From NCBI GenBank assembly GCA_964388085.1, contig CAYLZW010000191.1, forward strand, positions 1 through 11,447: a stretch of DNA of 11,447 nucleotides, read 5' to 3'. A program made the position numbers and the translations under genes. This document shows positions 6,846-11,447 of this stretch, piece after piece (the first letter of the stretch is position 1; each line of letters opens with the position of its first letter). This DNA comes from CAYLZW01 sp964388085. GTDB taxonomy: Bacteria; Myxococcota; UBA727; CAYLZW01. The notes under the pieces are model-generated. The model did not search any database. It was not told where the DNA came from and worked only from the letters and a program-made list of their open reading frames with translations.

Positions 6846-6853
6846 GAGGAGGT
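6846..6853 (+). promoter_or_regulatory. Strong ribosome binding site deciding the NTF2-like gene start
   Basis: GAGGAGGT at 6846-6853 is close to a perfect anti-16S match, with 4 nt between AGGAGG and the ATG at 6857. It supports 6857 over the TTG at 6809 (which overlaps the upstream stop) and the ATG at 6830, neither of which has such a site. Confidence 0.7.
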
Positions 6854-6856
6854 CCT

Positions 6857-7294
6857 ATGTCGCCAGGTGAGGTCGCCGAACGTTTCTATGACGCCCTCGT
6901 GAACCGTCGAACGGACGACATGGAGTCGCTCTACGACGAGCGGGTACGCTTCAAAGACGCCGTCTTCACCCTCGACGGGCGGGACGCGACCATGCGCATG
7001 TGGCGAACGCTCATTCGCCCCGGCAGCAGCGCGACCTTTCGCTACACGTTCGAGCGCACGGACGGGGACGTCGCCATCGGGCACTGGGTCGCCGACTACC
7101 AGCTCGGCCGCCGGCCGGTGCACAACGAGATCGACTCGCGCCTCACGGTGCGCGACGGCCTCATCATCGCGCACGAGGACTCGTTCGCCTGGCCCGCGTG
7201 GGCCCGACAGGCGTTCCCGCTCGGGCCGCTCGTCAGCTTCCCCGGCGTCCGCAGCGTCCTGACCCGCGTCATCCGCAAGAAGGTGCTCGGCTGA
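6857..7294 (+). CDS. Nuclear transport factor 2-like / SnoaL-like fold protein
   Basis: A 145-residue protein with the cone-shaped alpha+beta NTF2 fold: helix SPGEVAERFYDALVNRRTDDMESLY (2-26), strand RFKDAVFTLDGRDATMRMW (31-49), strands FRYTFERTDGDVAIGHWVADYQLGRRPVHNEIDSRLTVRDGLIIAHEDSFAW split here into their parts: ATFRYTFERTDG (59-70), GHWVADYQLGRRPVHNEI (75-92) and GLIIAHEDSFAWPAWARQAF (101-120). The GRPVxNxI...GxIxxHxDxFxxWxWARQA pattern is typical of uncharacterised bacterial NTF2-like proteins, some of which are isomerases, hydrolases or ligand-binding proteins. The last 25 residues add a hydrophobic then basic tail. It is the third gene of the ATP-grasp/phosphoesterase group and lies 44 nt past the phosphoesterase stop. 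The ligand or reaction is unknown. Confidence 0.8.
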   Translation: MSPGEVAERFYDALVNRRTDDMESLYDERVRFKDAVFTLDGRDATMRMWRTLIRPGSSATFRYTFERTDGDVAIGHWVADYQLGRRPVHNEIDSRLTVRDGLIIAHEDSFAWPAWARQAFPLGPLVSFPGVRSVLTRVIRKKVLG

Positions 7295-7382
7295 CTCCCC
7301 CCCGATCGCTTGCGTTGGTCCCATGATCGCGAAGCGGCCTGCTGTTCGAAAGCACAGGCGTTCGCTGGCAAGGCGCAGCGGA

Positions 7383-7404
7383 GGCGCGACCTTTTGGTCG
7401 TGCC
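7383..7404 (+). terminator. Hairpin between convergent genes, terminator-like without T-tract
   Basis: GGCGCGACC (7383-7391), loop TTTT (7392-7395), GGTCGTGCC (7396-7404): a 9-bp stem with one G-U pair when read on the plus strand. On the minus strand that position is an A-C mismatch, so it serves the plus-strand transcript better. It lies 88 nt after the NTF2-like stop, in the 154-nt gap before the converging GH44 gene. The rest of that gap (7295-7448) shows no gene. Confidence 0.45.
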
Positions 7405-7448
7405 GATCACGCAACGCAGCCAGCGGGCGAAAGACCGAGCGAGGGGGA

Positions 7449-9662
7449 TCAACGCGAGGGGTCGGGGGGGTACTTCTGGGGTTCGGCGGCGGCCTGCTTC
7501 TCCTGCGCCTTGAGCGTGACCTCGAAGACGTTCACCGAGTAGGGCGGCAGGAGCGCGCGGACGACGTCGCCCTTGAACGCGCTGGTACCGTGCACGAGGC
7601 CGTGCTTTTGCTCGGAGAGCGAGAACACGCGCACGTTCGCCGGCGCCCTGCATCCCCTTAGGCGCAGCTTCGCGTCGAGCCCCTCGTCGGGCGAGAAGTT
7701 GAGCGCGATGGCGACCACCTTGCTGCCGTCGTCGTTCAACGAGGCGAACAGGCTGGTGCCGTCAGGGGCCTGGCCCGGCACGCTCCTGTCCAAAAAGCGC
7801 GCGCCGCTCTCGTCGTAGTTGCGGAAGGCGCGGAAGGCCCAGAACGCCGGGCTGCCCGACGGCGGGTACCACCAGTAGTAGGCCTCGTCGACGCCGAGCT
7901 GGCCGAAGCGTCCGAGGGCCTCGGCGAGCGCGAGCGCGCCCGACATGTGCTTCTCGCCGCCGAAGTTGTATTCGCCGATGATGAGGTCGAGCCCGGGGTA
8001 GTTGCGCGCGATGATCTCTCGCATGCGCGGAATCAGACGAATGGGCTCGTTGATCCACGACTCGTCCGGGTAGCGCGGATCCCACAAGGACCTCGTCGAG
8101 CGCACGCGCTTCGCCGCCGTCTCCGGATCGGTCCGGTCGTTGTGCACCTCCCCTTGCGGGTAGAAATGCACGTCGACGGCGTCGAGGATCTTCACGCCCG
8201 TGTTCTTCTCGTGCTTGTGCAACTCGCGCAGGTACCACTCGAGCAGCGGCACGTCGCCGTGCCTCCTGCGATCGGGCCGGAGGCGAAAGCCCGCCGCCGC
8301 GTCCGCCGCTGAATAGAAGTACGCGGGCCACCCCCAGAGCGCCGGTCCCGCGATGCGCGCGTCGGGGTCGGCCTTTCGGATGGCCGTGCCGTACGCGATC
8401 GTGCGCTCGAGGAGCTCGTCGTAGGTCACCGGCTTCGGGTGGACGTCACGGTGCGTCGTGTTCCACAGCATGGGCTCGTTGCCGAGGATGTACGTGTGGA
8501 CGCTCTTGCCGCCGCGCTCGGCGTCGCCCACCTTGATCTCCTGGATCCACGACGCCACGAACGCCGGGCCCACCTCGAGGCTCGTGCGCGTCGCCGGACC
8601 GGGCGCGAGCGCCTTGCCCTCGATGGACTTGCCGTTGCCGGCGTCGCCATTGTGCGGGTCGGAGCGCTGCTGTTGGCCGAAGTCCTTCACCGGGAATGAA
8701 TAGGATGTGTGGTCCTTGGCGACCCAACCCATGATCGGCAGCGTCAGCGCGGTCTTCATGTTCTTCGCGCGGCTCTCATCGAGGAAAGTGCGCCAGGTCC
8801 AGGCGTCGTCGCCCGTGTAGTTGACGTTCATGAAGAACCAATCATTGGCGGTGTTCCAGGCGTTGCCGATCTTCCAGTTGAATCGCTCGGTCGGATTACC
8901 GCCCCAGCGCCGGGCGGTCGCGCCGAGGTTCCATTGGTGCGCGTCCTGCTTCGTCGTGCGCGGGGCGAAGGCGACGCCGTAGATGCGCTCGTCGATGCGC
9001 GCGCCATCCTCGTCGCAGGTGACGGTGAACAGCGCGTCACGCACCGGCCCCTGTAAGACCACGCCGTCCGACGCCGACGCCGAGGTCGGCGCCCCGTCAG
9101 CCGTGCCCATGATGAGCGCCACGTCGTCGAGAAGCACCCACTGCTTCGCGGGGATGGAGCGGCGCGCGCGCAGCACGACCCGGTCGAAGGGCAGCGCGTG
9201 CGGGTTGAGCTCGCGCATGGACACGACGACCTCTTCCCAGCCGTCGCCGAGGCTCCTTCGGTGCGACGGCGCCACGGCCACCTTGGGGAAGGCCTTCTCG
9301 TCGGTGTCTCCGAGCCCCACCTCGAGGAACTCGCCCACGTCCGGCGGCGCCTTGAAGCGAAACACCACGGCGGACGCGCCGCTCGGCGGCTCCTTCGCCT
9401 TCAGGATCCAGCCGCCGAAGCCCGAGAGGTCGAGCTTGGCCGGCTGCTCCTTCGCGAGTGTGCGCGGAGCCCAACCCCAATCCTGCCATTGGCCTTTGAG
9501 ACCGCCGGAATAGATGGGGACGCGTTGCTCGGCGGGCGGGGAGTCGGAGCGCGCGCCGGCGCTACGATGATCACCCGCGCGCGAGAGCGGCTCACGGGCG
9601 CAGGTGTTCCCGCCGAGGACGACGCTGGCGAGGACGAGGACGAGGACGGTGCCTTTGCGCAT
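7449..9662 (-). CDS. Exported glycoside hydrolase family 44 protein (endoglucanase/xyloglucanase type)
   Basis: A 737-residue protein. It has an N-terminal signal peptide (MRKGTVLVLVLASVVLGG) followed by GNTC21, an imperfect lipobox, so lipoprotein status is uncertain. A beta-rich, Trp-containing region (about 48-187) looks like a carbohydrate-binding-type sandwich. The GH44 catalytic module starts near 208: IYGVAFAPR (227-235), RRWGGNPTERFNWK (251-264), NAWNTANDWFFMN (267-279), YILGNEPMLW (391-400) with the acid/base Glu E396, DVHFYPQG (497-504), and IIGEYNFGG (561-569) with the nucleophile E564, then YYWWYPP (595-601). A beta-sandwich follows (about 620-718), as usual for GH44. The family cleaves internal beta-1,4-glucan bonds in cellulose derivatives, xyloglucan or related glycans with retention. 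The role may be nutritional or in processing envelope glycan. Its neighbours are transcribed separately except possibly xth upstream. ATG at 9662 is the only good start. Confidence 0.88.
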   Translation of the reverse strand: MRKGTVLVLVLASVVLGGNTCAREPLSRAGDHRSAGARSDSPPAEQRVPIYSGGLKGQWQDWGWAPRTLAKEQPAKLDLSGFGGWILKAKEPPSGASAVVFRFKAPPDVGEFLEVGLGDTDEKAFPKVAVAPSHRRSLGDGWEEVVVSMRELNPHALPFDRVVLRARRSIPAKQWVLLDDVALIMGTADGAPTSASASDGVVLQGPVRDALFTVTCDEDGARIDERIYGVAFAPRTTKQDAHQWNLGATARRWGGNPTERFNWKIGNAWNTANDWFFMNVNYTGDDAWTWRTFLDESRAKNMKTALTLPIMGWVAKDHTSYSFPVKDFGQQQRSDPHNGDAGNGKSIEGKALAPGPATRTSLEVGPAFVASWIQEIKVGDAERGGKSVHTYILGNEPMLWNTTHRDVHPKPVTYDELLERTIAYGTAIRKADPDARIAGPALWGWPAYFYSAADAAAGFRLRPDRRRHGDVPLLEWYLRELHKHEKNTGVKILDAVDVHFYPQGEVHNDRTDPETAAKRVRSTRSLWDPRYPDESWINEPIRLIPRMREIIARNYPGLDLIIGEYNFGGEKHMSGALALAEALGRFGQLGVDEAYYWWYPPSGSPAFWAFRAFRNYDESGARFLDRSVPGQAPDGTSLFASLNDDGSKVVAIALNFSPDEGLDAKLRLRGCRAPANVRVFSLSEQKHGLVHGTSAFKGDVVRALLPPYSVNVFEVTLKAQEKQAAAEPQKYPPDPSR

Positions 9663-9669
9663 GAGGCGG

Positions 9670-9675
9670 AATCTA
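9670..9675 (-). promoter_or_regulatory. Possible -10 element for the GH44 gene
   Basis: On the minus strand TAGATT (TAnnnT type) lies 7 nt before the ATG at 9662, with no Shine-Dalgarno between (TCCGCCTC). If used, the mRNA would be nearly leaderless. No clear -35 is seen. The short 56-nt gap to the xth stop also allows read-through from xth. Confidence 0.25.
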
Positions 9676-9718
9676 ACAACCCGCCGCGCGCGTCTCGGAG
9701 CCTTTCGACGCTATGTCG

Positions 9719-10543
9719 TCAGCTCATGACTCGCTGCGCAGAGTTCGCACGCGAGGGAGCGCCGCACACTGCAGGATCGAGCACCACGCCAATGGGACAA
9801 TGGTCGGACCCCGTCACGTGCTTGTGAATGAACGCCTTCTTCACGAACGGCATGGCGCCGGGAGAGGCGAGCACGAGGTCGATGCGCCAGCCGATGTTCT
9901 TCTCGCGCACACCGACGCGCTGGCTCCACCAGGTGTAGTGCCCGTCGCCCTTCTCGAAGTGCCGGAAGGTGTCGACCCAGCCGCTGCGCAACCAACGGTC
10001 GAGCTCCTTCCGCTCCTTGGGGGTGAAGCCGCTGTTCTTCTCGTTCTGCTTCGGACGCGCGAGATCGATGTCCTGGTGCGCCGTGTTGAAGTCGCCCATG
10101 ACGAGGATGGGGCGGCCGTTTCGTCGCTCCTCCTCGAGGAAGCGGAACAGGCGCCGGTAGAAGGCGAGCTTGTAGGGGATGCGGCTCAGATCGCGCTCTT
10201 TGCCGTTACCGTTTGGAAAGTAGGCGTTGACCACGAAGAGGTCGCCAAAGCGCGCGAGCTGGAAGCGGCCCTCCTTATCGAAGCGCGGCTCACCGAGCCG
10301 CGTGACGACGTCATCCGGGCGTCTGCGCGAGAACAGCGCCACGCCGCTGTAGCCGGGTCGCTCCGCGGAGCAGAAGCTCGTGTGCCAGCGCGGCGGCTGC
10401 CGGAGCGCGGGGGTGAGCTGGTCCGGATGGGCGCGCACCTCTTGCAAACCGACGATCTGCGGCCGCTCCTTGGCGAGAAACTCGTGCAGGCCCTTCTGCG
10501 CCACCGAGCGGATCCCGTTCACGTTCCAGGAGATGACCTTCAT
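9719..10543 (-). CDS. xth: Exodeoxyribonuclease III / AP endonuclease
   Basis: A 274-residue member of the exonuclease III (EEP) family that cleaves DNA 5' of abasic sites and removes 3' blocking groups in base-excision repair. Numbering from the ATG, it has MKVISWNVNGIRS (N7), IVGLQE with the metal-binding E35, FVVNAYFPNG (Y108), VMGDFNTAHQDID (D151, N153), WRIDLVL (D222) and TGSDHCPI with the catalytic D247-H248. All active-site residues known from E. coli exonuclease III are present, and the length is near that protein's 268. I chose the ATG at 10543 because it gives the family's standard MKVISWNVNG start; a TTG five codons upstream (10558) is possible. After SDHCPIGVVLD the last 15 or so residues are non-conserved. 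It is divergent from the sigma factor and followed at 56 nt by the GH44 gene. Confidence 0.95.
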   Translation of the reverse strand: MKVISWNVNGIRSVAQKGLHEFLAKERPQIVGLQEVRAHPDQLTPALRQPPRWHTSFCSAERPGYSGVALFSRRRPDDVVTRLGEPRFDKEGRFQLARFGDLFVVNAYFPNGNGKERDLSRIPYKLAFYRRLFRFLEEERRNGRPILVMGDFNTAHQDIDLARPKQNEKNSGFTPKERKELDRWLRSGWVDTFRHFEKGDGHYTWWSQRVGVREKNIGWRIDLVLASPGAMPFVKKAFIHKHVTGSDHCPIGVVLDPAVCGAPSRANSAQRVMS

Positions 10544-10702
10544 GTCGTTTTCGTCCAATAGTCTGAAATCACGAGCCTTTTAACAGATCCAGCGGGCCGC
10601 GCGAGGGGCTTCATCCGACACTTTCTGACGGGTTTTGTCCCTAAGGGTGTGCGCCGCCGCCTTCCGGCATCCCATGGCGCGCTCAAAGGGACGAGGCCCG
10701 CC
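10544..10702. promoter_or_regulatory. Divergent intergenic region between xth and the sigma factor gene
   Basis: This 159-nt stretch is locally AT-richer (10544-10585 and 10618-10645) than its surroundings and must carry the control sites for both genes. For xth (minus strand) a weak TTAAAA/TATTGG pair with 17-nt spacing can be picked out. Toward the sigma gene, TTTTGTCCCTAAGGG contains the palindrome CCCT-A-AGGG (10639-10647), which may be an operator or promoter element. AAAGGGACGAGG (10685-10696) is the ribosome site for the ATG at 10703. Promoter calls are weak. Confidence 0.4.
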
Positions 10703-11338
10703 ATGACCGCCACCGCCACCACCACCGCTGACCGCCCCACCCTGACCTCGCTCGCCGTCGCCGCCCAGGCCGGCTCGGCGCGGGCCCGTGACGCCCTGCT
10801 GCGCGGCCTGACCTCCTGGCTCACGAGGACGCTGTTCAAGGAGGTGCGCGCGCGTGGCCTCGGGCTCGACGACGCCGACGTGGAGGACGTGGCGCAGGAG
10901 ATCTTGCTCGACGTCTGGCGCACGGATCTCATGCGCTACCAGGCGGACAAGGGCGACTTCCTCGGCTTCGTGATGGCGCGGGTGCGCTGGCGCCTCACCG
11001 ACGAGGTGCGCCGGCGTGCGCGGCGCTCCTTCGTGTCCCTCGACGCGCCCGTGGCGGAGGGCCGCGAGTACGAGGCCGTCGGCGCGCGTCCCGACGAGAA
11101 GCGCGAAGAGGCCGCGCGCGAGCTGAAGCTCATCCTGCTGCCCTCGCTGCTCGAGCGCGCCCTCGCCGAAGACGACGGCGCCCGCTACGCCGTGCGCGCC
11201 TACCACCTCGAGGACCGTCCGCTGCGCGACGTGGCGGCCGACCTCGGCGTGCACGTGTCGAACGCCTGCCGCGCGCGAAAGCGTGGCCTCGCGCTGCTCA
11301 AAAAGCGCCTGCCCGCCGAGCTGCGCTTCGCGGCCTGA
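10703..11338 (+). CDS. ECF-type RNA polymerase sigma factor (sigma-70 family)
   Basis: A 211-residue protein with only sigma regions 2 and 4. Region 2 spans about 28-108: helix ARDALLRGLTSWLTRTLFKEV, then DADVEDVAQEILLDVWRT (57-74), the equivalent of the DAEDLxQExFLxVW core, then FLGFVMARVRWRLTDEVRRRARR (87-109) for -10 recognition. A linker (about 110-140) follows. Region 4 spans about 142-203, with the helix-turn-helix RPLRDVAADLGVHVSNACRARKRGLALLKKRL (split as RPLRDVAADLGVHVSN and ACRARKRGLALLKKRL) for -35 recognition. It would direct RNA polymerase to a specific promoter set. No anti-sigma gene lies next to it in the window, so its control is unclear. Start: ATG at 10703 has a Shine-Dalgarno; an in-frame GTG at 10649 would add 18 atypical residues. 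It converges on the receiver-domain gene with a 14-nt gap. Confidence 0.85.
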   Translation: MTATATTTADRPTLTSLAVAAQAGSARARDALLRGLTSWLTRTLFKEVRARGLGLDDADVEDVAQEILLDVWRTDLMRYQADKGDFLGFVMARVRWRLTDEVRRRARRSFVSLDAPVAEGREYEAVGARPDEKREEAARELKLILLPSLLERALAEDDGARYAVRAYHLEDRPLRDVAADLGVHVSNACRARKRGLALLKKRLPAELRFAA

Positions 11339-11352
11339 CGCTCAACGCTGCC

Positions 11353-11447
11353 TCAGCCGGACAGCACCGTCTTCTTCGCGCCCGCGAGCAGGTCGAAGAG
11401 CACGTCCGGATCGACCGGCTTCAGAAGGTGCAGATCGAAGCCGCTCT
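11353..11447 (-). CDS. Receiver (response-regulator) domain, C-terminal end, truncated by window edge
   Basis: On the minus strand the frame entering from the window end encodes 30 residues, SGFDLHLLKPVDPDVLFDLL followed by AGAKKTVLSG, and stops at TGA (11355-11353). This is the last strand and helix of a CheY-like receiver domain: GFDxHLxKPVDPxxL with the invariant Lys of the K-P pair. The protein ends just after the domain. It may be a single-domain regulator or, as the GFDLHL-KPVDP form is common there, the receiver at the end of a hybrid histidine kinase. The rest lies outside the window. Confidence 0.75.
   Translation of the reverse strand, partial: SGFDLHLLKPVDPDVLFDLLAGAKKTVLSG

Noticed and set aside
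6809..6856. TTG start giving 16 more residues to the NTF2-like protein
   Set aside because: The TTGA overlap is attractive, but GAGGAGGT before the ATG at 6857 and the usual N-terminus of the fold favour the later start.
9600..9662. Lipoprotein call for the GH44 protein
   Set aside because: Cys21 follows the hydrophobic core, but the preceding residues GNT do not fit the lipobox; a plain signal peptide is as likely.
9719..10561. 282-codon plus-strand frame opposite xth
   Set aside because: Full antisense of a confident exonuclease III gene; no domain seen.
10649..10702. GTG start adding 18 residues to the sigma factor
   Set aside because: No Shine-Dalgarno before it, the extra residues are atypical, and the ATG at 10703 has a good site.
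1..11447. CRISPR array, tRNA/rRNA, insertion sequence or phage genes
   Set aside because: No regularly spaced repeats with spacers, no tRNA-like cloverleaf noticed, and no transposase, integrase or phage structural motif in any plausible gene.

Overview
The window is very GC-rich. It shows tight 4-bp gene overlaps, an FHA-domain protein, an ECF-type sigma factor, a receiver-domain fragment, and secreted glycan-active proteins. This mix suggests a large-genome delta-proteobacterial lineage such as Myxococcota (Polyangiales-like). That placement is inferred from gene content and base composition; there is no rRNA or other marker to prove it.

Positions 1-4482 (+ strand) are the 3' part of an exopolysaccharide/O-antigen operon. 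Its four genes are each joined by an overlapping GTGA or ATGA stop/start. In order they encode: the C-terminus of a Wzz/PCP-type chain-length protein (cut by the window edge, no kinase domain attached); a multi-spanning Wzy/WaaL-type polymerase or ligase with an unusual acidic tail; a membrane-anchored family 2 glycosyltransferase with a QRRRW motif; and a fusion of an FHA domain to a CpsD/Wzc-like P-loop domain whose ATP-binding motifs are eroded. This last gene is the most unusual one here. It looks like a pseudo-BY-kinase that could act as a cytoplasmic partner of the chain-length protein.

Positions 4483-4675 are an intergenic region with inverted repeats and a possible extended -10 promoter. 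A second co-directional group follows at 4676-7294: an ATP-grasp ligase, a calcineurin-like metallophosphoesterase and a small NTF2/SnoaL-fold protein. Their exact substrates cannot be read from sequence. The position next to the polysaccharide operon allows a role in envelope or polymer modification, but does not show it.

Positions 7295-7448 separate converging genes and hold a good hairpin. On the minus strand, 9662-7449 encodes an exported glycoside hydrolase family 44 protein (endoglucanase/xyloglucanase type) with both catalytic glutamates. Position 10543-9719 encodes exonuclease III/AP endonuclease. A divergent intergenic region separates xth from an ECF-type sigma factor (10703-11338, +). 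The window ends inside the C-terminus of a receiver (response-regulator) domain on the minus strand. I saw no tRNA, rRNA, CRISPR array, insertion sequence or phage genes.
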